Of a stretch of 64,000 nt of DNA, positions 25,256 to 37,218 are shown in pieces (positions within the stretch are counted from its first letter, which is position 1; each line of letters begins with the position of its first letter). The notes beneath the pieces are model-generated. The model ran no database searches. It was not told the origin of the DNA and saw only the letters and a program-made list of their open reading frames with translations. A program made the position numbers and the translations under genes. Origin of the DNA: Citrus sinensis (taxonomy: Eukaryota; Streptophyta; Magnoliopsida; Sapindales; Rutaceae); the NCBI RefSeq assembly GCF_022201045.2, contig NC_068562.1, positions 8,166,001 through 8,230,000 of the forward strand. Direction: 5' to 3'.

Positions 25256-27228
25256 CACCTACACACACAATAATTTATGTGTATGTGTATATAAATCATC
25301 ACTGTGGTCTATGGTAGCCAAAGTAGTGTAGCTAGCTGATCTCTCTTCTTTTGTCCTCATCAGATTTCAATATGACAGATCCTTATTCATCAAATCTCCT
25401 CACTGGGTGGTTCAATTTCAAGGCTCTTCATCCTCACTACTCTCCTAACATCATAAGCAATAAGTCTTATCTTTCAAAGTCAAAATTGTCTTCCTCCTCC
25501 TCCTTCACCTCCTCTGAAAGGAGCACTTCCACTAATAAACTGCTTAGGCCCTGCTTGGAGACAAGAAGAAGATCGACAAGAACCTTTCGTATGTAATTCC
25601 AAGGAATAGGACAAGATAAACAGTACTGATGATGATGGTGAAGAAACTGTAGCTGTGGCACTACACATAGGGCTCCCTAACCGTAGCAGCAGCTCTGATC
25701 ATGATTTGGACTCAATAAGGCTCTCATCATCTGCAGATGTGACGGCAATAACAGAGGATAAGATTAAGGAAGGAGTAGTCATGAGTTTGGAAAGATTAAA
25801 CAAAGGCCAGTACTGGATTCCTACCGCTTCTCAGATTCTCATTGGTCCAACACAATTCTCATGTCCTATTTGCTCCAAGACCTTTAATCGTTACAACAAC
25901 TTGCAGGTATGTACATAAAGTCTTCTCCGTTTTTCTGAATTTAATTTGTACCTCATCTTTTTATTAATTAATTTTATACTAACAAGATACGAAGCTAATT
26001 TGTTTCTCCTACATAGTTTTAATTTTTGCACGTTAATTTCCCGGTTTTAGATTTGTTACATGTGCACGTCATCTATAGTTTGAACAGAAACTCAGCTCAA
26101 AGCTGGGGCTTCTTGTGTGTGATGGTTGAAAAGTTCATGAGATGTTCATCATATGCTTTCATTATTGTTTTGAAGATTGTGCATGCTCACCACCCATTTC
26201 CATAATGTTTTAAAGGAAGACTGATGAAAATTTTAAGTGCTTCCAGGGTTCAGATGATGATCTTAGATCATCAAGAACCTGTACCGTTCTCAATCTTCAC
26301 ACTCCAGCTCTGCACCCAATTATTCTTTTTTTCCTTTTAAGCGTTGCAAAGTTAAATTCACAAACCCCAATTTCTCAAGTCTGTTAAACATAAACCCTGA
26401 ACTCAGATGCCTTCGGCTTTGAATGATTAGTAGAAAAATAATCCCAATCTGACAAACCAAACTTACCTGTAAATGGTCACAACAAATTAGGGATTTGACA
26501 TTGCTTCATATTCGAGAGTACCCATTACAAATCCTTTACAAGTCATGTTCTTATTGAGACGCATTTTAAAGAAACTTAGAACTATTTTTATACAATAAGA
26601 TGAATAGTTTAGAGTCTAGCAGGTATTGTCAGATAATCAAAATGTATTTCACAATTATCAATGATCAAAGAGGTTTAAAGTCAAGTTGCTGTAATTAAAA
26701 TTTAATTTTTTAAAATTTCACTACTCTCTAATCTCTGTAGATGGGTTTGCTCGGTTTATGTTCTTTTGAATGTCGCCTAACGTACCGTTTTGTTTCTTCT
26801 ATCAATTTGGGGTCGCTCAATGCTGTAGCATATATACATAATTGAGTGTCTCTTTCTCCTTCTCTCTCAATGTGGCATATGGCAAAACTTTAAGCTGCTT
26901 TATTCTAATATTCTTGGTTCTGGCAGTCTGGCTATATCATGTGTGCCTCCTCTTTTTGCTCGCTCTCTCCCTCTCTCATCATCATCATCATGGGCTTGTT
27001 TGCTTGCTTGCTTCAATATTATTGCAGATGCACATGTGGGGCCATGGATCTCAGTACAGAAAAGGACCAGACTCTTTAAGAGGAACCCAGCCAACAGCCA
27101 TGTTAAAACTCCCTTGCTACTGCTGTGCACAAGGATGCAAGCATAACATTGATCATCCAAAAGCAAGGCCTCTCAAAGACTTTAGAACTCTCCAAACACA
27201 GTACAAGAGAAAGCAAGTGATCAAACCT

Positions 27229-28050
27229 GTTTGAGGAATTAAATAGAGCGACCATGATCTCCTCCAAGAGAAAGTGAGCAAATGGTTGAGCAGGTCACCT
27301 CGACCAGGTGCTATGAGGTGGAGCAGATCACCTCGACCAGGTGCTATGAGGTGGAGTAGATCACCTCGACCAGGTGCTATGAGGTGGAGCAGATCACCTC
27401 GACCAGGTGCTATGAGGTGGAGCAGATCACCTCAACCATGTGCTATGAGCTTGACCAGATCACCTCAACCAGGTGGTCTAAACTTGAGCAGATCACCTCG
27501 GCCAAGTGATGACCAGGAATAAAGACTCAGTTAAAATAAACCATCACAAAGCTCCTCTGAAAAACCAGGGCACGAATTTGATCAATTAATGGTTATTGTC
27601 ACGATCTAAGGTCGTGGGTGTGGGGTATTTTAAAAAGACCCCGAGAAAACCACGTGAGGAGGGCTCTTTTTCTCGGGATCTGACTGAGAAATTCTTTCTG
27701 GAGACTCTACTTTACTTTTCTGCAAATTATTCAAAAAGCTTTTGGTTTTAAAGCAATGTTTATTAAGCCATATGAAAAATGGCATATTTGGTTTTTCCTG
27801 TAAACCCCATAACTGACTTGAGCGTTGGAGGGTTTACGCCGGAAAAACTTCCGGCACCTCTGACCATTCTCTGTAATTTCAGGTACTTATTGATCGTCAG
27901 CTTGAAGATTATATGCTCATGAATGTTCTGCTCATAGTCAGAGAATATTCTTAGAGATCAACCAGCAGCTTCCCACCAAACAAATTTAATGCTGATGCAG
28001 GGATCCGAAATTGAGTCACTAACCAACTGGTTCGGATTTCGGCATCAACA
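27229..28050. mobile_element. Insertion of about 820 bp interrupting the WIP pseudogene
   Basis: The WIP coding sequence breaks after ATCAAACCT (27220-27228) and resumes with AAACCTTTCATG (28051), so at least AAACCT is present on both sides, as expected for a short target duplication. The insert carries a 33-bp minisatellite and no recognised protein. It lacks a GT-AG arrangement that would rejoin the frame, so I do not treat it as an intron. Element type unknown. Confidence 0.6.
27289..27519. repeat. 33-bp minisatellite, seven units
   Basis: Units at 27289, 27322, 27355, 27388, 27421, 27454 and 27487, with a core like AGCAGATCACCTCGACCAGG followed by TGCTATGAGGTGG. Units 1-4 are nearly identical; 5-7 are degenerate. 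The unit length is a multiple of three and one frame stays open (repeat SRSPRPGAMRW), but that frame has no ATG after the TAG at 27244, so I do not call it coding. Confidence 0.95.
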
Positions 28051-29204
28051 AAACCTTTCATGTGCAGAAAATGTGGCAAGCCATTTGCAGTTAAAGGTGA
28101 TTGGAGAACTCATGAGAAAAATTGTGGCAGAATTTGGTATTGCGTTTGTGGGTCGGATTTTAAGCACAAAAGGTCTTTAAAAGATCACATTAAAGCCTTT
28201 GGCCATGGCCATGCGGCATTGGGTATTGAATGCTTTGAAGAAGATGATGAGCCAGCTTCTGAAATTGAACATGATGGTGAGTACTCAGTTTGACACACAC
28301 ACACACACACACATGCAATTAATAGGTTTAATTAAAGGAATCATGGCACCAATTTTTTCTATCTTGTGCATCTTTTGCACTCAATGCTGATTAATTTGTT
28401 CCCGTCATCATGTAAAGCCTAGTGTAAATTTGAGTAGATTTGAGGATGAAGTAGCGAGTGAAGTGTGAAGTTTAATTAAGGATTGTCCGTCTGGACAAGT
28501 ACTAAGTACGTACGATGATTTCAAGTAATTACTGTTTTTTACTGAAGTGCTTAATTTTATGTAGTTACTGGCAATCGAGTTGGAAAAAAGTGTTCCTTTT
28601 CCCCCAAATATTTATTGTGAGCGCTACGAATTAACCAATAATTAATTAATTATAAGTGGGATGATAAAATCTCTTACCGGTTTGTAACCCCTAGGTGGCA
28701 TATTACAGTGAGCTTTTAAAGAACAAATAGCGAGAAAGGTTGGAGATGATTTTCATACTTCTCAACACTCCTCCTCCCAACCTCGCACCATATATATGTA
28801 TGACGGACCTACCCACTTACATAGTACTCTGATCATTAAACTTTACATATTTTATTTTATGAAAAATGTGTCCAAAATTAGTTTATTTAACTATTTCATA
28901 AGAGACTTCGGGTAAACAAAAAAAAAAAAATGACCTAAGAGGAGAAGTTGGGTCCGTGTGTGTGTGTGTATAGAGAGAGGATCAAGAGCCCATTTTTTCA
29001 AACAAATCTCAGCATTCAATCCTAATCAATCGAGTGGTTAAAATTATTGTTGACGTGGATTTCTTTTTTAAAGAAAAATTAATAAAATTTGGCCCCACCA
29101 AATTTTACATACTCCTTGTGCTTTTTTTCTTATTTTTGCCTATTTTAATACTTTCCTTATTTCTTTCTTTCCTATATATTCTTCTCTCAATGGTTTCTAC
29201 CTGG

Positions 29205-29312
29205 AGAAATAATAAGTTTAGTCCAAGTGGTAAGAGTATTGCCTTTTTGGAGTCAAGGTCATGAGTTCAAGCACCGTCTTCTAAAATCCAGTTATGCTCT
29301 TAAAAAAAAAAT
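29205..29312 (+). mobile_element. SINE-like tRNA-derived unit
   Basis: A-box-like TTTAGTCCAAGTGGTAAGAG at 29217-29236 and B-box-like GGTCATGAGTTCAAGCACC at about 29257-29275, spaced as in a tRNA gene, followed by a short body and an A-run at about 29301-29311. No acceptor-stem complementarity, so it is not a tRNA gene. Flanking target duplications are not obvious. Confidence 0.6.
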
Positions 29313-30771
29313 TGTGTTGTATTATAAATTAAAGAATATGGAAGGGAAAAGAAGTGTTAATCACATTAAAGGATGAAGAAAAGCTTAGATATACTCTATA
29401 ATTTTCTTTTTGTTTGTTATTAAAAAAATTTAGCCATAAAAAGTTTGCAGTCATGTACACTTGTTTGTGGAGTGATTATTAAGTAGTTCTTATTATTAAT
29501 ACCACCCCCCCCCCCTCCCAAAAAAAGAAGAGAGAGATTGATGGAAAGTTTTGTGTGACTATACCGGTATATTTATAAGGCTAGATAATTTTGTCATTCA
29601 GGATTATTTTTTAAAAAGAAAAAAATTGTTGCTATTAAACAAATGATTTTGGAAGAAGATCATGCAGTAAAGAGTGAAAATATGATGAAAGGAATTAATA
29701 ATATTTAAACTTTAAAAGAAATTCATATAATCAATTAATTTTAACCATGAGATTGATTATGATTTGAAGACTAAGGGCTTATTTGGAATTGCTTTTAAAA
29801 GGTTCAAAAGTGATTTTAAAAAGCTAAAAACTAATTTTAGTGTTCAATAATTTTTAATCTCTCTTATATTTAACACAATTCTATATATATTATAATATAA
29901 AATATTCCAATCCAAGATCTTGAATTTATTAAAGTTGGATAAAACTATTAAATCATATAGTTAATAGTATAATGATATTATACTATTAAACCATATTACT
30001 TAATAACATTCCCAGATTTTAAAAAGGTTTAAGATCTTGAACCAAATAAGTACTCTACCCTCGTGTATATTATAGAAATCCAACTTTATACTCTTTTAGC
30101 TTCAAATAGATTCTTATTATTATTATACTGAGATAAAAAGTAAAAAAAAATATAATTGATAATATAAAATATTTATTTTAATTATTAATTATTACATATA
30201 CACAATTAAAAATATATATATATATATATATTTATAAATATGTAAATAAATTTTATTCAAAATTATGTCCAGTTCAATTATCTATATTCTTACCATAATT
30301 TAACTGTAAAATTTATCAAATACATATGATTATTTTTAAAACTCACAATAGTTTTAAAAGAAATTTTACTAAATATTTAACTAATCCTCTTCGCAGCTAA
30401 TTATTTTTACAGCATAACTAATAACAATTATTTTAAAAGATATTACATTGCCAAACTGCCCCTAAGATTTTATATAAAAATTAATGCTAAAAAGAGGGTT
30501 CCCCAATCCAATCCCATGTATATATACAAATTCTTAAACAAAATCTCAACTCTTAAATTACAGTCAATGCCATTGCGCATTTAATAATAAACAGTACAGT
30601 CTCACAATAATTTAGCACTAATATTAATTAGCATATATTCATCAACAGCTTTAAAGAGAAATCAAGTAACAATAAGCTCGTATAGGGGTTTTGTTTATTA
30701 AACGAAGACGTATTCCATGTTGTTAACTTAACTTGTTACAGGAACTAAGAAGGACTACTGAAAAAGATTTT

Positions 30772-30958
30772 TTTTTTTTTGAACGAAAGACGATTCATTA
30801 AACAGCCAAAGAAACACATAACCAGGGAGGAAGAACAAAACTCCACTCTCCCAAACCTAACATAGAACTCCCCACCCGAGCAACAGTGTGGGCAGCGGAG
30901 TTCGCAGATTTACGAACAAAAGAGAACGCCACTTCTCCTAAGGACTGAGCCAAGGCTC
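30772..30958 (-). mobile_element. 5'-truncated LINE tail with 15-bp target-site duplication
   Basis: The duplication ACTGAAAAAGATTTT is at 30757-30771 and 30959-30973. The insert begins with a T run (a poly-A tail on the minus strand). Translated on the minus strand it resembles the C-terminal end of plant LINE RNase H/reverse transcriptase proteins (SFVRKSANSAAHTVAR). Poly-A, long target duplication and 5' truncation are the marks of target-primed reverse transcription. Confidence 0.85.
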
Positions 30959-31703
30959 ACTGAAAAAGATTTTAAAAAATAATAAAAGAATAATTAACAG
31001 TACCTACCCTGCCTGCCGCCATTAGTAAAACTTCATTTGATTCTCCTCTCTCTCTCTCTCTCTCTCTCTCTTCATGCCACCCCCTCCAACACTTGAACCA
31101 AATCAATTTTTTAATCGATTCTGAAGTAAATTAGATTTATTTGATCTTTGGCGCTTAGTTAGCAGGTGGTAGACTTGTGTTTGAGAGGATGCAACTTGCA
31201 GAAAAATTCAAAAATGAATTTTAAGATATATAAAAGCTACTGCTCTGTCGGGTTTAAATTTTAAGATATATAAAAGCAATATGCCACTTCTCTGCACAAC
31301 TTCAAAAACACATTTTAAAATGTTAACACGATAGTAATGCTGTCATAATATTCAATACTTTTGGATTCATTAACCTCTCTACATTTTTGCCCAGGTGATG
31401 TGATGAAGAAAGGCAGAAACCCGTGCATCGGCAGTCCGTCCCTCTTAAGTCTTCATTTTGTTAATCTTATATTTATTTTAAAAGTAACGATAGATTTATT
31501 AAAGTTTAGGGTACAATTTCCAACCATCGAATTGACCAAGATAAATTTTGGTAGGTCATACAGCAGCAAAAGAAAAAAAAAAAAACATTATTTTATTTCT
31601 AATTAAAAAATGTTCAGAAGATAAACCAGCTTCCTCTTAGTATGATTGTTTTTATCTTCAAGCTGGGTGATTTTGGAAAACTTCACGTAGCAAACTAATA
31701 GTT

Positions 31704-31950
31704 GGACTCTGTTTGGTATTGAGAGTTACAATAGTTGTGAAAAAAAAAATTATAACTATGAAATAAAAACTAATAATTTATAATAAATACAAAATTTAAA
31801 TAAAAATTTTCATAAAATTAACAAAAATATAATAAATTTTTTCATTATATAAGTATAAAATCAAATCAACTTAGTTTCTAAACTACAATAAATAGTGTTT
31901 ATCAAATACTTTATTACTATAACTTTCAACCTTAATCCTAAATAAAGCCT
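31704..31950. mobile_element. MITE, hAT-like family (copy 2 of 2)
   Basis: Shares ordered blocks with 13877-14137: TGTTTGGTATTGAGAGTTAC at the left, ATGAAATAAAAACTAATAAT, AATAAATTTT, then TTTCTAAACTACAATAAATA and TTTATCAAATACTTTA. Weak terminal inverted repeats; target duplication not identified. Confidence 0.6.
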
Positions 31951-32249
31951 TAGTCACAATAAAAAAACCAACCATCATGTTAAAAAAAATAAAAAAAAAT
32001 AATATCCCAAAATTCAAAGAAAAATCAGTTACGCACACATCTAACCATCATTACACTGGCATTTCCTACAAAATGTGCAATCAGCCATGGTAAAGAACCG
32101 GTATTGTTGGCCATTTCATGAAATGGCCGGAAGCCTCTACGACTAAATGATACGTAGCCAAAATTTCTCAATCTTATCAAGAGGGGGCTAGGAGTGACAC
32201 AAGAGGTTTAAGCAACCTATAAGTTTAGACAATCAATGTGTTTTATGTA

Positions 32250-35200
32250 TCATTGAAACAAATGACACTCACATTTCGGCATGCATGCAAGTATTGAATT
32301 ACGGCAAAGACACCAGTACTCTTTGTATGGGATCAACATCCAAGGCATTGTTGAAGGAAGCTTGGTCCCCAAAGTAGACGAAATTCTGAGATTTGAGGAA
32401 AAGAAACACATAAGAAAAGAGATAGATTCAGTTGAAAATCACAGTTTGAAAGATCCACACTTGCACAAGAATCAGTAAACATGAAGCCATGAGTAGTTAC
32501 AATGGATAGGGAAGACAACTCACCTTTTCCCAGTAAGAACTCCATAAGCTGACCTAGCAAAATATGATCTTGAAACCCTAGTAAAAACCTGTCTGTAGTG
32601 AGGTATGACTATTTGTCCTGCAGGATATTTTCGTATTCCTGTTAGCGCAAAGTCAAAAAGAAATACAATCCGGTAAATAAAAAACCACAACAGCTAATCC
32701 TTCTTATGCAACAAGCGTGATCAAACACTTCTACATTTTAGTACAGCTTGTCCTTGGAACAAATAGGATCTTTGCACAAGGCCCTCACCTATAGTCAAAA
32801 AGTTGCTGTGAAGAATTGAAACCAGAACATGAGATCTTCCACTTATGTTTTCTTGGTGCAGTGAATTTTTTGAAGGTGAACTGATTTTATCAAGGCTAAC
32901 AATCTCTGGAGAATTAACACTATTGCTATGACAAGATACAATCTCAAACCATATCCCAGCTGGAAATCTTCTTCGTCTCACCAACCAGAGTACAATTTTA
33001 ATATAAGGTGTGGCATGGATAATGGATATAATGACTTCAATCAGCATGCAGATAAGGCTAATGCTTGTGTTCATCATGGTGAAGAAAATATAGAAAACAG
33101 AAGTTGTTGGTAACAGAAGTAGCAGTGGCGTAAAGAGAAGAGATCCAACAATATGTTGCTTCACAGTGTACTCATAGCTATCCAGTCTTTGTCGAAGAGG
33201 ATTCCACTTACGACCCCTGCCAAAATAATTCAGCAACTGTATGAAGAACTTAAAACCAAAAAACATCAAAATCACAGAGACAACTAAATATCAAGACATT
33301 TTCCTGTTTTCTAGGAAAAAAAAAAAATATATCAAGCACCCATTAATTATGTAAAAGAAGGGCCTAGTCATAACAGTAGGTCTCATTTGAAATTGCAACC
33401 TATGATGCAGTAAAGTTGAAATATGCCCATCCAGAAAAAAACAAACAATCAGCAGCCAGCCAACCTCTTTCAGAAGTAATATTACTTCATAGTACATAAC
33501 AAAAATTTATGTGATCAATAGACATGAAGCACTCATTAGATCATGTAAAAAGAAGAACCTAGTCTTAATAGTAGGTTTCATTTGAAATTGCAACTTCCAA
33601 GAGAGATTCTTAATGATTTTAATCAGAAAAAGTTTTAGTTCAGGCTAACCTGAACAAGCGCCACAAAGCTGCTAATGCCTGTATCTGCTGAGAGTACAAA
33701 AGTGATATCATCCAATGGAGGGTTGAAACATGCAACATCACTACCACAATCATGTCTCTAACCAGGGCAGCAGGTACAGTCATCCCAAAAAGAATTCCTA
33801 ATATAGCAAGTCCTTTCACCAAAGAAGCCAAGAGGGAATCCACAAAGAACCATAGTGTAGACCATATTTGGATGGCATTAAGGGAAATCATGCCAAGAAC
33901 TCCGGCCAACTCGGTATTCAACTTGAAACCTGCTGGCACTCCCATCAACCATACACAGCCTGTACGCAACAGCTCATTCGTAGGATCATTGGCAAAGTCC
34001 AAAACCCATAAGCAGACTGATTCCGCATTAAACAACAGTGAGAAACCAATCAAGTTTCCCAAAAGCAAATCGACAGCTAAGCTTGACCACATGGAGTGCT
34101 TATGTAATGCAGCTTTCTCAGCATATTCGACACATGACTGAGACCTTACAAAAAAATAAAATAAAATAAAATTATGCCACAAGAAATAAAAGGGCCTGTT
34201 CCGGAAAATGAAGACAACAATAGATCAAATGTAATACACTTAAGATCATGGTATCCAGTCCATCTAGGTTGGACCAAATAGTCTAACAATTCAACTGGTT
34301 AACCATGAGCTTTCCAATAAGAAAAACAGAGAAGTAAATTTTATTTTTTTCTTTTTCTTGGTAGGAATTACAAACTCCCTTTGTTTATGAGAGAATAGAG
34401 AAAATAAACAACATTTTAAACAATTCTAAATTAAATAATCGAAGTATATAATTTCATTTTGTACCACAAAGGAAAACCTTATAAATAAAAAAACCCCAAC
34501 ATATGTTACTGAGAGCCTCTCGTCACCTGAGGTCATTGTCCTGAAGAAGGATAGGCCAAAACAAGATCTGACCACAACGAATTTGGATATTAATCCAAGT
34601 AGTGTTGAATAACCTTTTTGATGCAGTGTATATCCACGATTGTGATCCAAAACTCAGAAGGCTATGAAGAAACTGAAGAAAAATATAGAATATAGTGGAC
34701 AACGAAGCCATAGACAGAGCCAATAATTGCCACACCAGGGCAATGAGCCTAAAAACCACAACACATGCCGTTAGAAAGTGCACATGCAACTAGGATTCTG
34801 TAAGCACCAAAGACTAGAGAAATACCTGCAAATAATAGATAACTTAGTGAAAGACCTGCTGGAGCCCACATGTCTCTCAAAGACCATTTTGGAAGCAGTG
34901 GCACTATTCATTGCCAGAATGACTGCATCCTGAATTGAGGAAGACAAAAATACAAATCTTCAGTCACTAAAGAATTTTTGAAACATGTTATATAGCACAA
35001 AGGGAAATCTTGCAAACTACTTTACCAAGTCATTGAGAGGTTGCTTCTGGTGAAGTTCATCAATCCACTTGGGTTCCTTGAGAGGAATTTTTGCCTTTTT
35101 GGAAGAATTCCAAAAACTCAAGGAGAAATGGCATGCACCATATCTGGGAGTTTCATAAAGTATCACCTAAAATTTTCAAACAGAAAAGAGAGTCACCACA

Positions 35201-36590
35201 ACTAAAAAATACAACTTAAACATATATCAAGCAGTAAAGTAATCATGACTTATCTTTAGCAATATTTTTTTTTATAAAAAAAAGGTAACCATGACTTACA
35301 TACGTGGACATTGCATTGAGACACCAATCGCCCGTTCCAGTGAATGTGATGCAATTTAGGAATACAGTGAATATTTCTACCATGAATTTCATAAGGATCA
35401 TATATCATCTCAACCCAGTGATTGCTTCCATTAGCAGCTTGCCTATGTTTCTCTAATAAGCCATCAAGTTTGTGGCACCCACAATAGTATCTTCTATTTC
35501 TCTTTCTAAGCATACCCTCACTGTTTAGTGCACAAGCAATACGACAAGTAGAATACTTTCTTTGATCATTATCTCCCACTCCAATCCTGAACAACTGATC
35601 ATTATCGCTGGGACATGCGGCACACTGACCAAGCAAAGAAAACATTGACTTATCCTGTAAAGTCATAGACATGCTCCTGCTTGTATCGCAGAGGATTTCC
35701 TGATAACAAGAAATAGTGCACACTGTAAGGTATAATCTAGAATTAAAATCCTTCACATACCGACTTCAAATGCACGAAAATATGCTTCATTAACTCCATA
35801 AAGCCTTTAACACACAAAAAATTAGAGCATTAACCTCCATTGCAGATTCATTATCCATCCAAACAGTCTAATATCCATCAAAAGTGTTTAGTGTAATCAA
35901 ACCTCATCACAACATCTCCCCAAATTCAATAACGTGTTACTAAGAAAACAATATGAAAGTCCAAACTCAATTATGTGTTGCTAAGAAAACAATATGAAAG
36001 TAATACAGTGAGAAACAGGGATATAAGAATATAATCTTAAAACATCCATAGCTCTAATCCAATTAAATCTGTATGATATCAGTTCTACTAGTTCTAACTG
36101 AACAAAGTATACTCACCAATGAATCATAATATAACAGTTCTACTAGTTCTAACTGAACAAAGTATACTCACCAATGAATCATAATATAACAGTTCTACAA
36201 GTTTCAAAGTGAACATAGTATACTCATCAATGCCTCATAATATAACTTTACGACATTGTCCGATGTTGTTGAACAAACAATCATCTAAACTTGATATGTA
36301 CTGTGCGAGTAAAACAATTAAAAGAAATGCAACTGAAATGCTCGGACCTTGGAGAAGTGCATGTTCTTTACAAACTTCAAATTGCCAAAAAAGATGAAAA
36401 CAATTATTGTTTATACCTTAAGACTGGATTGGCAGCCAGAGAAAGAGGATTCATCACAAGCGAATGCCACAACAATATCGAGAGACACCGATGAGCAAGA
36501 GATGAACCAGCCGAACAAGAAAGTGAACGATGAAGAAGGCTCAGTTGATGACAGGTGCTTCGGCCACCAAATCCTACATTGTTTTCTCAT
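32250..36590 (-). CDS. PIGQ: GPI-anchor biosynthesis protein PIG-Q/GPI1 (GPI-GlcNAc transferase subunit), complete, nine exons
   Basis: Coding exons on the minus strand: 36590-36417, 35699-35304, 35166-35026, 34929-34826, 34748-34527, 34144-33650, 33216-32789, 32617-32524, 32385-32250. They sum to 2190 bases, 729 residues. PIG-Q/GPI1 is a membrane subunit of the ER complex that transfers GlcNAc to phosphatidylinositol, the first step of GPI-anchor synthesis. The N-terminus MRKQCRIWWPKHLSS and the C-terminal third (RGRKWNPLRQRLDSYEY, VGSLLFTPLLLLLPTTSVFY) match the Gpi1 family. Hydrophobic segments cluster in exons 5-7, as expected for a multi-pass protein. The C-terminus (LPSTMPWMLIPYKEYWCLCR) is also typical. 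All junctions are GT-AG with frame preserved. The start is the ATG at 36590. Confidence 0.95.
33325..33600. repeat. Imperfect direct repeat in PIG-Q intron 6
   Basis: About 65 bp at 33335-33400 (AGCACCCATTAATTATGTAA through GTCTCATTTGAAATTGCAAC) recurs diverged at 33530-33594 (AGCACTCATTAGATCATGTA through GTTTCATTTGAAATTGCAAC). Confidence 0.8.
36083..36246. repeat. Three 55-bp tandem units in PIG-Q intron 1
   Basis: Units at 36083-36137, 36138-36192 and 36193-36246. Units 1 and 2 (TTCTACTAGTTCTAACTGAA..) are identical; unit 3 is diverged. Confidence 0.95.
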
Positions 36591-37200
36591 TTTTCACCTT
36601 GTGATCATCTCATAGTGTCAATTAATTATTCGACCATCAATCACTCTCCTATCCACAAAGGCCAGCACACTAGATTAAATTAAATTAAATTAAATTATCC
36701 TTTATTTACAATATTATGCAATGTATGGTAATAGATCCAAAACTTTATTGTTTTCTCCCCGAAATTTCTCGAGAAACAAACACAGGATTGTGATTAGACT
36801 ACGTTAGCTGTAGTTAATTAGATAATTAAAGTTCATTGTTAGAAATAAAGAGATACTGAATAAGCTCTTACAAGCTGAAGAAATCGGTGCCATTACTTCC
36901 GGATTATTCAGCCAAGAGTGAAAGAAAGCAAAAGGAAAAATCTGAGACAAAATGTTGAGCGTTAGCTCGACTCCATGTCTCTCCGTCCCTGTCTGCCAAA
37001 TCTCAAAAATAAAATTAATATACGATGGTGAGCTGTTGCAACTTGCAAGCACTCCGCAGGGTTGGCAATATGCAAGCACAGGCCCAATCCCTGAAGCCCA
37101 TCCAATCTTAAACGGGCCAGGCGGGCTTGACCTTTTATCAAAATTTTAATAAATTTTTCTAAAGCTGTAAACTTAAAAAAAAAAAACCACTTAATAAAAT
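36591..37200. other. Upstream region of the PIG-Q gene
   Basis: Contains the PIG-Q leader and promoter. An AAATT repeat lies at about 36675-36700. No gene is seen; a 91-codon minus-strand frame near 36804-37079 lacks family resemblance. Confidence 0.5.
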
Positions 37201-37218
37201 ATTCTGGTTATGTGGGGC

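Larger units (their letters stand above)
25372..28293 (+). pseudogene. Decayed WIP-family (TT1/NTT type) C2H2 zinc-finger gene
   Basis: WIP proteins are plant transcription factors with four zinc fingers. Remnant exon 1 (25372-25906) starts MTDPYSSNLLTGWFN, as WIP2-type proteins do, then loses frame. The second half (VALHIGLPN.., [37 protein letters not shown]) is one frame off and has an in-frame TAG at 25607-25609. Remnant exon 2 starts at 27028 after a good TTGCAG acceptor and reads [20 protein letters not shown] and CYCCAQGC. The expected THYKRKH is QYKRKQ, so both histidine ligands of that finger are gone, and a stop follows. An insertion (about 27229-28050) then separates finger 3 from [20 protein letters not shown] and the C-terminus ending at 28293. 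Frameshift, stop, lost ligands and insertion together argue against function. Confidence 0.88.
28294..32249. other. Gene-free AT-rich region with retroelement and MITE remnants
   Basis: About 4 kb without a supportable gene. It holds a SINE-like unit (about 29205-29312), a possible MITE remnant (29772-30472, ends GGGCTTATTTGGAATTGC and GGGGCAGTTTGGCAATG), a LINE tail (30772-30958), CT and GT microsatellites, and a hAT-like MITE (31704-31950). Confidence 0.65.

Noticed and set aside
26842..27234. 130-codon frame starting upstream of the WIP exon 2
   Set aside because: The first 60 codons are intron; only the part from 27028 is real zinc-finger sequence.
27274..27522. Repeat protein frame with SRSPRPGAMRW units
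   Set aside because: No ATG in frame after the upstream stop, only a GTG; it lies in an insertion inside a pseudogene and is explained by a 33-bp minisatellite.
29772..30472. Possible transposon with ends like GGGCTTATTTGG and GGGGCAGTTTGG
   Set aside because: Weak terminal repeats and no convincing target duplication; noted within the regional entry only.
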